A DNA stretch of 64,000 nt from Anaerotignum propionicum DSM 1682 (lineage in GTDB: Bacteria; Bacillota; Clostridia; Lachnospirales; Anaerotignaceae), in the NCBI RefSeq assembly GCF_001561955.1, contig NZ_CP014223.1:620001-684000 (forward strand), read 5' to 3'. The notes under the pieces are model-generated. The model ran no database searches and had not been told where the DNA came from. It saw only the letters and a program-made list of their open reading frames with translations. Below, one piece after another: positions 8,736 to 17,239 of the stretch. The position numbers and the translations under genes were made by a program. Positions within the stretch are counted from its first letter, which is position 1; each line of letters opens with the position of its first letter.

Positions 8736-9083
8736 CATGGGTAAGCTTATTAAACCTAAAAGTGCAGCTACTGTGTTTTCTTTGCCACTAGAAAGTTTCC
8801 AGAGCACTTGTGAGCAAATCCACTCAAGCAACCCCCTAGAGTATCCTTTGGGGACTAAAAGGGAGGCCATAAGATGCCTTAGAGATCGGATTTTGAAAAA
8901 TAATTCAATTTATCGGAACTAAGGAGAGCCAAATACGTCAAAACAATTTATTTTATTTTTTCTCTGGAAATAATTTTTTAGTAAAATAAAAAAAACCTGA
9001 GTATTTCAAAAAAATGCTTTTGATTCTCTTTGCAATCTATATTATGATGGTTGTATAGAAAAAAAGAATGGGGGTGATCCAAA
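8736..9083. other. Intergenic region without a recognised gene
   Basis: The stretch holds an open frame continuing from antisense or shifted prfC sequence, without recognisable domains or a convincing ribosome binding site. CCCC/GGGG arms around 8831-8851 could form a weak hairpin. An AT-rich segment before 9084, with TTTTGA at 9018-9023 and TATTAT at 9040-9045, may be the promoter of the sigma factor gene. Confidence 0.4.
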
Positions 9084-9725
9084 ATGGCGATAGAAGCTTC
9101 CGCGGAACAGGGGATGAAACAGCTCATTTCCAGAGCAAAGCAGGGGGATATGACTGCATTTGAACGGCTGGTGGAGCAGCACGAAAAAATTGTTTACAAT
9201 GTTACGCTAAAAATGATGAACCATAGCGAGGATGCAAAAGATATCTCTCAGGAGGTATGGATAAAGGCATATCGCAGTATAGAAAATTTTGATGAACGCT
9301 CGGCATTTTCCACTTGGATCTATCGTATTGCGGTGAATACCTGCATTGATGAAATGAGAAAACGAAAAGGGAAGCAATGTTTCTCTTTAGATAATGAGCT
9401 TGAGGATGATGAGGGAAGTTGGAAGCAAGAGATTGCTGATAAAGGCGATACCCCGGAAGAAAGCTTGATGCGCAAAGAAATGGAAAACGAAATTGTAATG
9501 GCGTTGGAAACAATTTCGGAAGATTATAAAACAGTATTTGTTTTAAGGGATATGCAGGGACTTTCCTATGAGGAAATTGCCGAAATTACAGGGTTGGCAT
9601 TGGGTACGGTAAAATCTAGAATTTCCCGAGCCAGAAATAATTTAAAAGAAGAAATCTTAAATATTTGGGAACGAAACGGCAGGAAACCTCGTCATAAGAA
9701 TAGAAAGGAGGGAAGCAATCCATGA
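9084..9725 (+). CDS. ECF-type RNA polymerase sigma factor (SigW-like)
   Basis: A 213-aa sigma-70 family factor of the extracytoplasmic-function type. Region 2 is seen in FERLVEQHEKIVYNVTLKMM and DISQEVWIKAYRSIENF, with STWIYRIAVNTCIDEMRKRK after it; region 4 is seen in LETISEDYKTVFVLRDMQGLSYEEIAEITGL and GTVKSRISRARNNLKEE. There is no region 1.1 or 3, as expected for the group. ATG is preceded by GGGGGTGA. It overlaps its anti-sigma partner by 4 bases (ATGA), a usual pairing in which the membrane partner sequesters the sigma factor. The signal it answers is unknown. Confidence 0.93.
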   Translation: MAIEASAEQGMKQLISRAKQGDMTAFERLVEQHEKIVYNVTLKMMNHSEDAKDISQEVWIKAYRSIENFDERSAFSTWIYRIAVNTCIDEMRKRKGKQCFSLDNELEDDEGSWKQEIADKGDTPEESLMRKEMENEIVMALETISEDYKTVFVLRDMQGLSYEEIAEITGLALGTVKSRISRARNNLKEEILNIWERNGRKPRHKNRKEGSNP

Positions 9726-10750
9726 GCTGTGAAAAATGCAGGGAATTGTTGTGGGAGTATTTGGCACAGGAATTAACGACGGAAGACACAGAATTTGTAA
9801 CGGCACATCTTAAAGAATGTGGGAACTGTCAGGAAGAAGCAAAGCAGCTAGAAAAGATTATGGATTCCATAAAAAGCCTTCCTGAGGAGGAACTGCCTGA
9901 AGGGTATCATGAGGAACTGATGGGAAAATTGGTGGCAGAGGGTAAAGTTATAACGCTATTCCCTCAGAAAAAGCCTGAATATAAATGGAAACAATTCGGA
10001 TTGATTGCAGCAGGAGTACTGTTAGTTGCTGTTTTCGGTGGTACCCAAGGCATTTTAAATATGCGTGGGCAAAAGGAAATAACTCAGAAAATGACGGTGG
10101 AAAGTGAATGGGATAATCAGGACTTTGCTGTGGCACAAGATGCAGGAGTACCAGAAGCTGATTTGAAAATAATGCAAGCAGAAGATACCGCACCTGAAAT
10201 GAAAATGGCGAAGCAAGCAGAAAATAATGTGCCTGAAAAGAAGATGTCGAAACAGGTAGAGCGCAGTGTGCCTGAAACGCAAAATGTGCAACAGGTAGAA
10301 GAAAAGATGGCTGTGCAAGAACCTCCAACCAAAGAGAAACAAAGTGGTGGGGAAAACAATCAGCTGGAACAGCCCAAGCTGTCTGGTACTCTGAAGGCAG
10401 AGAATTCTATGGATCAGATGTCCGACGAGGTTAGCCCTCAGCTAGCTCGGACTGAGGCAAGAGGAATGTTAGTTGCCCAAAATGATGAGGCCCCTCAAGT
10501 AATACAGCAGATAATCCTCACTGTGGAAAATAAAGAGGGCATGTTGGAAAAAATTAGAGACTTGGCAATCTCCCTTGGCGGGTATGAAGGGGAGCAGACC
10601 TTAGCAGACAGCATAAAAATATTTATACCATCAACTAAAACCAAGGAATTTATGGATGGTCTAAAGGCTTTGGGACAAACCCGTTCTATGGAAGAACCTT
10701 CTCAAAATGCAGAATTCATTCTTTATGAAGTCACCCTTGAGTCAAAGTGA
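9722..10750 (+). CDS. Membrane anti-sigma factor with zf-HC2 domain
   Basis: A 342-aa protein. Residues 1-40 form a zinc-binding anti-sigma domain (CEKCRELLWEYLAQEL, then H-x3-C-x2-C as HLKECGNC) that should bind the co-transcribed ECF sigma factor. One membrane helix lies near residues 97-115 (GLIAAGVLLVAVFGG). Outside it, residues 143-195 form about four imperfect 13-residue repeats of the type V/A-P-E-x-K-x-x-x-Q-x-E, then a Gln/Glu-rich linker. The C-terminal domain, about residues 258-342, resembles extracytoplasmic DUF4349-like sensors (IILTVENKEGMLEKIRDLAI, FIPSTKTKEFMDGLKALG). The start overlaps the sigma gene stop, implying coupled translation. Confidence 0.85.
   Translation: MSCEKCRELLWEYLAQELTTEDTEFVTAHLKECGNCQEEAKQLEKIMDSIKSLPEEELPEGYHEELMGKLVAEGKVITLFPQKKPEYKWKQFGLIAAGVLLVAVFGGTQGILNMRGQKEITQKMTVESEWDNQDFAVAQDAGVPEADLKIMQAEDTAPEMKMAKQAENNVPEKKMSKQVERSVPETQNVQQVEEKMAVQEPPTKEKQSGGENNQLEQPKLSGTLKAENSMDQMSDEVSPQLARTEARGMLVAQNDEAPQVIQQIILTVENKEGMLEKIRDLAISLGGYEGEQTLADSIKIFIPSTKTKEFMDGLKALGQTRSMEEPSQNAEFILYEVTLESK
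10148..10306 (+). repeat. Four in-frame 13-residue repeats in the anti-sigma linker
   Basis: The coding segment contains units beginning VPEADLK, APEMKMA, VPEKKMS and VPETQNV, each followed by a Q-A/V-E motif. Unit length is 13-14 codons. They form a charged extracytoplasmic spacer and look like a recent internal duplication with drift. Confidence 0.75.
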
Positions 10751-10751
10751 T

Positions 10752-10793
10752 AAAAAGCGCTTTTTTCTAAAAGTAGGAAGAAGCGTTTTTTTG
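10752..10793 (+). terminator. Terminator of the sigma/anti-sigma operon
   Basis: A stem around AAGCGCTTTTTTC and GAAGAAGCG is followed by TTTTTTTG, directly after the stop codon. Confidence 0.75.
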
Positions 10794-11210
10794 TTGCAGA
10801 AATTCAGACATTAGATTTTTTTATCCTTGCATAATACTCTTCATTTTTTGTGCACCAACCAATGAAGTATAGTTTCACTTACGAATCAACATATCTACCA
10901 TAAATGATGAGTTCCAAATTTGGGGCACTTATGCTGTATTATCTGGATTTCATTTCTTCAATTTAATTCTCTTCTGATGGGGGTTTATCATAATATCTTG
11001 CCTTGATTAAGACTTCATAAAAATATTAAACATGACTTTTGTTAAAGTTAAAGTATGGTAAATATAAAAGTATATTTATAGTGAATCATCAAAGTTTGCC
11101 TATTTTTAGGGTATAACCCTAATTTTTTTGCGAATTGTGAAATACAAGCCATTATATCAATTTGCATAAAAAAATAGAAAGATAAAAACGAGTTTCAGCA
11201 AAGATGATAA
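10794..11210. other. Intergenic region upstream of the his operon
   Basis: AT-rich with no gene seen. A small perfect palindrome TTAGGGTATAACCCTAA at 11106-11122 followed by seven T residues looks like a weak terminator insulating the his promoter. No T-box specifier loop or tRNA-like antiterminator element was recognised. Confidence 0.5.
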
Positions 11211-11254
11211 ACTTTAGTGTTCTACTTGACTAAAGTGGTAAACTGATATAAGAT
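11211..11254 (+). promoter_or_regulatory. his operon promoter with overlapping operator
   Basis: TTGACT at 11226-11231 and TAAGAT at 11249-11254 are 17 nt apart. ACTTTAGT (11211-11218) and ACTAAAGT (11229-11236) form a perfect inverted repeat with a 10-nt spacer, and its right arm covers the -35 box, as expected for a repressor site. The similarity to sites of TrpR-like histidine regulators is from memory and unverified. Confidence 0.6.
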
Positions 11255-11283
11255 TAAAGTAAATTGACGTGCGGAGGTGCAAC

Positions 11284-12411
11284 ATGACATTGCCGAAAAT
11301 GCTTTTGAAAAAAGAAGAGGAAGTTATATTTCGTTTGCGTGCTTTATTTGAGCAATTTGGATATAAGCAGTTTAAGATGAGTAAGTTTGAAGAATACGAT
11401 TTTTATGCGGAGAACAGAAGTTTTTTAAGCTGCGAAAACATATTGACATTCAGCGGTTTAGATGGAAAGCTTTTGGCGCTTAAGCCCGATGTAACCCTTT
11501 CTATTGTGAAAAATACAAAAGGTAATGATAAAGTTTCTGAACGGGTTTACTATAATGAGAATGTTTATCGTGTGAGAAAAGGTTCGGGAGAATTTAAAGA
11601 AATTATGCAGGTGGGGTTGGAGTATATCGGTGAGGTGGATCGCTATGCAACCCTTGAAGTCATTCGATTGGCTCAAAAAAGTTTGGAGATTGTAAGCCAC
11701 GATTATATTATAGATATTTCCCACATGGGTTTTGTATTGGGCATGATTGAAGAGCTTGGTCTAACCAATAGCCAAAATGAAGCCTTGCTCAAAGGAATCA
11801 GCGAGAAAAATATACATAGCATTCAGACCCTTTGCAAGGAATTCCATGTGAAGGAAGAGATGAAATCAGCCCTGGTTTCCATGACTTCTCTATATGGCAC
11901 CATGGATGATTGTTTGGAAAAAGCCAAGGCTCTTTGCTTAAATGAAAAAATGAAGCTGGCTTTAGAGGAACTGGAAGGGGTCTTTTTGGCTCTTAAGGCA
12001 AATGGGGGTAGCGAAAAAATGAAGCTGGATTTTTCTGTTGTCAATGGCATGGATTATTATACAGGTATCATTTTTCAGGGCTTTATCAATGGAGTGCCCA
12101 GTGGGATTCTTTCCGGAGGGAGATACGATAATTTGGTTCACAAATTAGGAAAAAATAGTGATGCCATTGGCTTCGCCGTCTATCTGGATTTATTGGAGCG
12201 ATATGACACACCACAAAAGGAATATGACACAGATATTTTATTGTTGTATGAAGAAAATACGGATACAGGGGCATTGCTCAAGGCCGTTGAAATGTTGACA
12301 GATAATGGGCAAAGTGTGATGGTACTAAGGAAGAATAATCAAACGGTTAAATATAGACAGCTGTGGAGTATGAAGGAAAGGGGGCTTGAAATCATTGCAG
12401 AAAATGATTAA
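11284..12411 (+). CDS. hisZ: ATP phosphoribosyltransferase regulatory subunit
   Basis: A 375-aa histidyl-tRNA-synthetase paralogue that lacks aminoacylation and forms a hetero-octamer with short HisG, giving histidine feedback control of the first pathway step. Class II synthetase-like motifs are visible: FEQFGYKQFKMSKFEEYDFY, LKPDVTLSIVK, RVYYNENVYRV, QVGLEYIGEVDRYATLEVI and GGRYDNLV. ATG 11284 follows GGAGGTG by 5 nt; the frame is open to a GTG at 11269, but spacing favours the ATG. It is the first gene of the operon and overlaps hisG by 8 bases. A short HisG next door supports HisZ over a true HisRS. Confidence 0.93.
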   Translation: MTLPKMLLKKEEEVIFRLRALFEQFGYKQFKMSKFEEYDFYAENRSFLSCENILTFSGLDGKLLALKPDVTLSIVKNTKGNDKVSERVYYNENVYRVRKGSGEFKEIMQVGLEYIGEVDRYATLEVIRLAQKSLEIVSHDYIIDISHMGFVLGMIEELGLTNSQNEALLKGISEKNIHSIQTLCKEFHVKEEMKSALVSMTSLYGTMDDCLEKAKALCLNEKMKLALEELEGVFLALKANGGSEKMKLDFSVVNGMDYYTGIIFQGFINGVPSGILSGGRYDNLVHKLGKNSDAIGFAVYLDLLERYDTPQKEYDTDILLLYEENTDTGALLKAVEMLTDNGQSVMVLRKNNQTVKYRQLWSMKERGLEIIAEND

Positions 12412-13030
12412 TATTGCCTTGCCAAAGGGCAGGCTTGGAGAAAAGGCTTATGGCGTTTTTGAAGAAATTGGCTATGGCTGTCCTTCTATTCGAGAAACCA
12501 ACCGTAAGCTGATTTTTGAAAACGAAGAAAATGGTGTTCGTTATTTTTGGGTAAAGCCCTCGGATGTGGCGGTCTATGTGGAGCGAGGGGTTGCCGATGT
12601 GGGGGTCGTTGGTAAAGACATTTTGTTGGAGCAGTCCTCTGATGTTTACGAATTATTAGACCTTGGCATGGGAAAATGCCGCATGGCGGTGGCAGGAAAA
12701 AAGGGTGGCAGAATAGATACAGACCGCACCCTTCGGGTAGCCACGAAATTTCCCAATATTGCTAGGGAGTATTATAGAAAGCAAAGCTTAGAAATAGAAA
12801 TCATTGAGCTCCACGGTTCCATTGAAATTGCGCCGATTTTGGGAATGTCCGATGTGATTGTGGATATTGTGGAAACTGGAACAACCCTTTTGGAAAATGA
12901 TTTGGAGCCATGGGAGGATATTGTTTCAATCAGTGCAAGATTCATTGCTAATAAAGCGAGCTATAAATTTTTGAATGAACCTATTCGCCAAATGTGTGAA
13001 AAGATGAATGAGGCTATTAAGAAATCCTGA
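12404..13030 (+). CDS. hisG: ATP phosphoribosyltransferase catalytic subunit, short form
   Basis: A 208-aa enzyme that joins ATP and PRPP in the first committed step of histidine synthesis. The family start INIALPKGRLGEKA, the VADVGVVGKDIL block, ATKFPNIAREYY and the PRPP loop DVIVDIVETGTTLLEN are present. The regulatory C-terminal domain of long HisG is absent, matching the hisZ gene upstream. The start is not certain: ATG 12404 gives the family N-terminus, while in-frame TTG codons at 12386 and 12395 are closer to the GGGGG stretch. It overlaps hisZ and precedes hisD by 9 nt. Confidence 0.93.
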   Translation: MINIALPKGRLGEKAYGVFEEIGYGCPSIRETNRKLIFENEENGVRYFWVKPSDVAVYVERGVADVGVVGKDILLEQSSDVYELLDLGMGKCRMAVAGKKGGRIDTDRTLRVATKFPNIAREYYRKQSLEIEIIELHGSIEIAPILGMSDVIVDIVETGTTLLENDLEPWEDIVSISARFIANKASYKFLNEPIRQMCEKMNEAIKKS

Positions 13031-13039
13031 GGTGATACC

Positions 13040-14323
13040 ATGATAAAACAGTATACTTATAATGAGATTCATATTAAAGATATTTTTTCTCGAACGGAAG
13101 AAAAAAATGAAATAGCCGAAGTGGTTACAGAAATTATAGCTACTGTGCGGCAAAAAGGGGATATAGCGCTAAGAGAATATAGCTTGCGTTTTGATGGAGC
13201 TGCATTAGAGGACATGGAAGTGAGTCCAGAGGAAATGCAAAAGGCATATGATGCAGTAGATAAGGAGTTTATCTCCATTCTGGAGGAAGCGGCAGAGCAT
13301 ATTCGTGGGTATCATGAAAAACAAAAACGTTCCGATACCATGTATATGCCAAGGGAGGGAGTTATTTTAGGTCAGAAAATAACGCCCTTGGAGAAGGTCG
13401 GTTTATATGTCCCGGGAGGAACAGCAAACTACCCTTCTACGGTTTTAATGAACGGTATTCCCGCTAAAATTGCAGGAGTAAAGGAAATTATCATGGTGAC
13501 ACCGGCAAAAGGCGGGAAAATTAATACTGAGGTTTTGGCGGCGGCAAAAATTGCAGGGGTTGATCGCATTTTTAAAATCGGCGGGGCACAGGCCATTGCC
13601 GCTTTGGCATATGGTACAGAGACTATTCCTAAGGTGGATAAAATTGTAGGGCCGGGAAATGCTTTTGTTGCGGAAGCGAAAAAACAGGTTTATGGAAGGG
13701 TTTCCATTGATATGATTGCAGGACCCAGCGAAATTTTAGTAATTGCTGATGGACAGTCAGAAGGGGCAGTGGTGGCGGCGGATTTATTGTCTCAGGCGGA
13801 GCATGATGCAATGGCAAGCGCTGTTTTGATTACAGATAGCAAGGAATTAGCAGAAGCGGTTTCGGTATGTTTGGAAGAGCAGATTCCTCTTTTACCACGA
13901 AAAGACATCGCAAGAAAATCCATTGATGATAACGGGAAAATTATCCTGTCGGAAAGTATTGAGGAAGCCATTGAAATTGCCAATCAAATTGCCCCCGAGC
14001 ATTTGGAATTATGTGTTGATAACCCTTTTGAATATCTGGCACAAATTCGTCATGCAGGCTCTATCTTTTTGGGTAGAAATGCTCCCGAAGCACTGGGGGA
14101 TTATTTTTCAGGCACAAACCATACCTTACCAACGGCAGGAAGTGCAAGATTTGCAAGTCCGTTATCAGTGGATGATTTTATCAAGAAATCTTCCTTTACT
14201 TATTACACAAAGGATGCCCTATTAAAAGAAGCAGAAAAAATCAATACCTTCGCCCAAAGAGAGGGCTTAACTGCCCATGGCAAGTCTGCTATGATACGTT
14301 TTGAGAAGGAGGGGGAGAAATGA
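13040..14323 (+). CDS. hisD: Histidinol dehydrogenase
   Basis: A 427-aa zinc/NAD enzyme that oxidises histidinol to histidine in the last two steps of the pathway. Typical blocks are LEKVGLYVPGGTANYPSTVLM, RIFKIGGAQAIAALAYGT, VDKIVGPGN, DMIAGPSEILV, LLSQAEHDAMASAVLIT, and NQIAPEHLEL with the catalytic Glu-His pair, followed by DYFSGTNHTLPT. ATG follows GAGGTG. It sits fourth step-wise but third in gene order, overlapping hisC by 4 bases (ATGA). Confidence 0.96.
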   Translation: MIKQYTYNEIHIKDIFSRTEEKNEIAEVVTEIIATVRQKGDIALREYSLRFDGAALEDMEVSPEEMQKAYDAVDKEFISILEEAAEHIRGYHEKQKRSDTMYMPREGVILGQKITPLEKVGLYVPGGTANYPSTVLMNGIPAKIAGVKEIIMVTPAKGGKINTEVLAAAKIAGVDRIFKIGGAQAIAALAYGTETIPKVDKIVGPGNAFVAEAKKQVYGRVSIDMIAGPSEILVIADGQSEGAVVAADLLSQAEHDAMASAVLITDSKELAEAVSVCLEEQIPLLPRKDIARKSIDDNGKIILSESIEEAIEIANQIAPEHLELCVDNPFEYLAQIRHAGSIFLGRNAPEALGDYFSGTNHTLPTAGSARFASPLSVDDFIKKSSFTYYTKDALLKEAEKINTFAQREGLTAHGKSAMIRFEKEGEK

Positions 14324-15384
14324 GCCGTTTTTTAAGTTCCAGATTTGCAAATTTAGTGGCATATACCCCTGGGGAACAGCCGAGAGATCAGCAATATATT
14401 AAGCTCAATACCAATGAATCACCCTACCCCCCTTCTCCAGAGGTAATCGAGCGGATCAATGCCGACGAAGTGAAACGACTGAATTTATACCCCGATCCAG
14501 CGGGGAAATCTTTGAAGGAAAAGCTTGCAAAGCTGTATGGTGTAGAAAAGGAAAACATATTTCTTTCCAACGGTTCCGATGATATTTTAAATTTTGCCTT
14601 TATGGCTTATTGTGATGAGAAAAGAGGGGTGGCTTTTCCTGAAATCAGCTATGGCTTTTATCCTGTCTATGCTGATTTATACCATGTTACCCATGTGAAA
14701 CTTCCCCTTAGGGAGGATTTTTCTATCGATTATAAGGATTATTGTAATATCAACAAGATGGTGGTCATTGCCAATCCAAATGCACCTACGGGAATGGAAA
14801 TCGGTTTGTTTGAAATAGAGGAGATTTTGAAATCCAACCCAAATTATGTGGTTTTGATTGATGAAGCCTATGTGGATTTTGGTGGAACTTCTGCTGTTGG
14901 GCTTGTAGGAAAGTATCCTAACTTGATGGTATCCATGACCTACTCAAAATCCCGTTCAATGGCAGGGGCTAGGCTTGGGTTTGCCATAGCATCAAAGGAA
15001 ATCATAGAAGATTTGGAAAAGATTAAGTTTTCCACAAACCCCTATAATATTAATCGCCTAACCTTAGTGGCAGGGGAAGCGGCAGTGGACAGCAATACTT
15101 ATTATAAGGAAAATGCAAAAAAAATCATAGCGACAAGAGAAACCACGGTAAAGGCATTAAAAAATCTGGGTTTTCTGGTTTTAGACTCAAAGGCAAACTT
15201 TATTTTTGCTAGACATGATAAAATCTCTGGTGGAGAATTCTATGCAGAGATTAAGAAAAAGGGTATTTTGGTGCGGCATTTTGAGAAAGAAAAAATTCGG
15301 GATTTTGTTAGAGTTACCATTGGGACGGATGGGCAGATGGATATATTTTTACAGAAAACCGCAGAAATTTTAAACGAGAGATAG
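14320..15384 (+). CDS. hisC: Histidinol-phosphate aminotransferase
   Basis: A 354-aa PLP-dependent class I/II aminotransferase converting imidazole-acetol phosphate to histidinol phosphate. Landmarks are IKLNTNESPYPPSPEV, LYPDPAGKSLKEKLA, LSNGSDDILNFAFMAY, NPNAPTG, LIDEAYVDFG, and TYSKSRSMAGARLGFA, where the Lys of YSKS binds PLP. Length and position inside the operon fix the role. The start overlaps the hisD stop; a 10-nt gap with AGGAGG leads to hisB. Confidence 0.95.
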   Translation: MSRFLSSRFANLVAYTPGEQPRDQQYIKLNTNESPYPPSPEVIERINADEVKRLNLYPDPAGKSLKEKLAKLYGVEKENIFLSNGSDDILNFAFMAYCDEKRGVAFPEISYGFYPVYADLYHVTHVKLPLREDFSIDYKDYCNINKMVVIANPNAPTGMEIGLFEIEEILKSNPNYVVLIDEAYVDFGGTSAVGLVGKYPNLMVSMTYSKSRSMAGARLGFAIASKEIIEDLEKIKFSTNPYNINRLTLVAGEAAVDSNTYYKENAKKIIATRETTVKALKNLGFLVLDSKANFIFARHDKISGGEFYAEIKKKGILVRHFEKEKIRDFVRVTIGTDGQMDIFLQKTAEILNER

Positions 15385-15394
15385 GAGGAATTCC

Positions 15395-15982
15395 ATGGGA
15401 AACAGCGTAATTTCAAGAAAGACGGCGGAAACGGAGATTAACCTTTCTCTTTCATTATATGGCACAGGTAAAAGTGAAATCTCTACAGGTTGTGGATTTT
15501 TGGATCATATGCTTACCCTTTTTGCAAAGCACGGACGGTTTGATTTAACGGTAAAATGCATAGGGGATACTTATGTGGACGATCATCACTCAGTGGAGGA
15601 TATCGGCATTTGCTTGGGCATGGCTTTTGCAGAAGCATTGGGTAAGGGCGCAGGAATTACTAGATACGGACACATTATTTTGCCTATGGATGAGGCATTG
15701 ATTTTAGCGGCAGTGGATATATCTGGTCGTGGACATTTGGAATATGGCTTGCAAGTTCCCACAGAGAAGGTGGGCACCTTTGATACACAGCTGGTGGAGG
15801 AATTCTTGATTGCCTTCACCAGAAAAAGCAACATAACCCTGCATGTTCAACAGATGGCTGGGAAAAACTCTCACCATATTATAGAAGGCACATTTAAGGC
15901 GATTGCTCGCTGTTTGGGAATGGCGGTTACCATTCAAGAGGCTTATCAGGATGAAATTCCTTCTACGAAAGGGGTGCTGTAG
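15395..15982 (+). CDS. hisB: Imidazoleglycerol-phosphate dehydratase
   Basis: A 195-aa metal-dependent dehydratase acting on imidazole glycerol phosphate. It carries the family motifs TGCGFLDHMLTLFAKHGRFDL, DDHHSVEDIGICLG, ILPMDEALILAAVDISGR and KNSHHIIEGTFKA, whose His clusters bind manganese. It lacks a fused HolPase domain; a separate PHP-type phosphatase ends the operon. ATG follows AGGAGGAATTCC. The stop codon directly abuts the hisH start. Confidence 0.96.
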   Translation: MGNSVISRKTAETEINLSLSLYGTGKSEISTGCGFLDHMLTLFAKHGRFDLTVKCIGDTYVDDHHSVEDIGICLGMAFAEALGKGAGITRYGHIILPMDEALILAAVDISGRGHLEYGLQVPTEKVGTFDTQLVEEFLIAFTRKSNITLHVQQMAGKNSHHIIEGTFKAIARCLGMAVTIQEAYQDEIPSTKGVL

Positions 15983-16594
15983 ATGATAGCAATTATAGAT
16001 TACGGCGTAGGGAATTTGTTTTCCTTGAAAAGCTCTCTGGGGGTTATCGGTGCTGAGGTTCAGGTGACAGGGGATGCGGACGTTATTCGAAACAGTGAAA
16101 AGATTATCCTTCCCGGTGTTGGTGCCTTTGAGGATGCCATTGGAAAGCTTAGGGAAACAGGCTTGGATATGGTAATACTAGAGGAAGCGGGAAAAGGAAA
16201 ACCTTTACTCGGTATTTGCCTAGGGATGCAAATGCTATTTGAAAAAAGCTATGAATATGGAGAGCATATGGGTTTGGGTTTGATTGAAGGCAGTGTGCAA
16301 CCTATTGCCCCTGTGATTAGAGAGGGGTTAAAGGTTCCTCATATTGGTTGGAATGGGCTAATCTTTTCAAAGAAAAGAAGTGTTTTATACCGCTACATAG
16401 AAGAGGGTGAGTGCGTTTATTTTGTACATTCCTTTGCGGCTATGGATTGCGATTCTGCGGTAACGGCAACGACGGAATATGGTGCAATGCTTACTGCATC
16501 TGTAGAAAAAGAGAATGTATACGGAACCCAATTTCATCCGGAAAAAAGCGGTGAGGTAGGGCTAAAGATATTAAAGGCATTTTGTGAATTGTAG
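15983..16594 (+). CDS. hisH: Imidazole glycerol phosphate synthase, glutaminase subunit
   Basis: A 203-aa class I glutamine amidotransferase that feeds ammonia to HisF. IIDYGVGNLFSLKSSL begins the protein; GICLGMQMLFEKS holds the catalytic Cys, and GTQFHPEKSGEVG holds the catalytic His and Glu. It starts at the base after the hisB stop. Unusually, it is separated from hisA by about 645 bp filled with tandem repeats, while hisF, its partner, lies beyond hisA. Confidence 0.95.
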   Translation: MIAIIDYGVGNLFSLKSSLGVIGAEVQVTGDADVIRNSEKIILPGVGAFEDAIGKLRETGLDMVILEEAGKGKPLLGICLGMQMLFEKSYEYGEHMGLGLIEGSVQPIAPVIREGLKVPHIGWNGLIFSKKRSVLYRYIEEGECVYFVHSFAAMDCDSAVTATTEYGAMLTASVEKENVYGTQFHPEKSGEVGLKILKAFCEL

Positions 16595-16596
16595 AG

Positions 16597-17211
16597 TTTA
16601 AGACCTTGGGTTCACCCAAACCCATCCGCTTTTTGAAAAAAGCGGAGCAAAAATTTTTATATCAAACCGTGTATACACGGTTTGTAAGGGTCAAGGGAGG
16701 AAGTCCCTTGTGGGGAATTGGGGCAAAGCCCCAAGGTCTATGTTTTGCATTGTAAGTTAAGAACTTGGGTTTCACCCAAACCCATCAGCTTTTTGAAAAA
16801 AGAGGAGCAAAAATTTTTATATCAAACCGTGTATACACGGTTTGTAAGGGTCAAGGGAGGAAGTCCCTTGTGGGGAATTGGGGCAAAGCCCCAAGGTCTA
16901 TGTCTTGCATTGTAAGTGAAGACCTTTACCTAAACCCAACCGCTTATTGAAAAAAGAGGAGCAAAGACTTTTATAACAAACTGTGTAACATAGTTGCAAT
17001 GGGGTCAAGAGGGGAAGTCCCTTGTGGGGAATTAGGACAAAGCCCCAGGGTCTATGTCTTGCATTGTAAGTGTAGACCTTCACCTAAACCAACCGCTTAT
17101 TGAAAAAAGCGGAGCAAAAACTTATATATCAAACCGTGCATACACGGTTTGCAAAGGGTCAAGGGAGGAAGTCCCTTGTGGGGAATTGGGGTAAAGCCCC
17201 AAGGTCTTAGT
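16597..17211 (+). repeat. Four tandem copies of a ~155-160 bp structured repeat between hisH and hisA
   Basis: Units begin near 16600, 16759, 16919 and 17073, so the spacings are about 159, 160 and 154 bp. Units 1, 2 and 4 are close copies; unit 3 is more diverged. Each unit contains several hairpins. Unit 1 has CCGCTTTTTGAAAAAAGCGG (16626-16645), the palindrome AAACCGTGTATACACGGTTT (16664-16683), CAAGGGAGGAAGTCCCTTG, GGGGCAAAGCCCC, and ends (GACCTTGGG ... CCCCAAGGTC) that pair to close the unit. Short open frames cross the units but have no ribosome binding sites. The array starts 2-3 nt after hisH and ends about 30 nt before hisA. Confidence 0.93.
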
Positions 17212-17239
17212 CTTTTTATGAATAGAAAGAGAGGAACTT

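Noticed and set aside
8647-8922. Open frame of 91 codons overlapping the end of prfC
   Set aside because: It begins inside prfC in another frame, crosses the prfC terminator, has no ribosome binding site and no recognisable domain.
10794-11283. T-box leader for the his operon
   Set aside because: No AGGGTGG-like T-box sequence or specifier loop was found; a small palindrome and a promoter/operator are all that is visible.
16718-17083. Several 60-65 codon open frames on both strands in the tandem repeat
   Set aside because: They recur only because the repeat recurs, have no ribosome binding sites and are broken in unit 3; the hairpin content explains the sequence better than a coding role.
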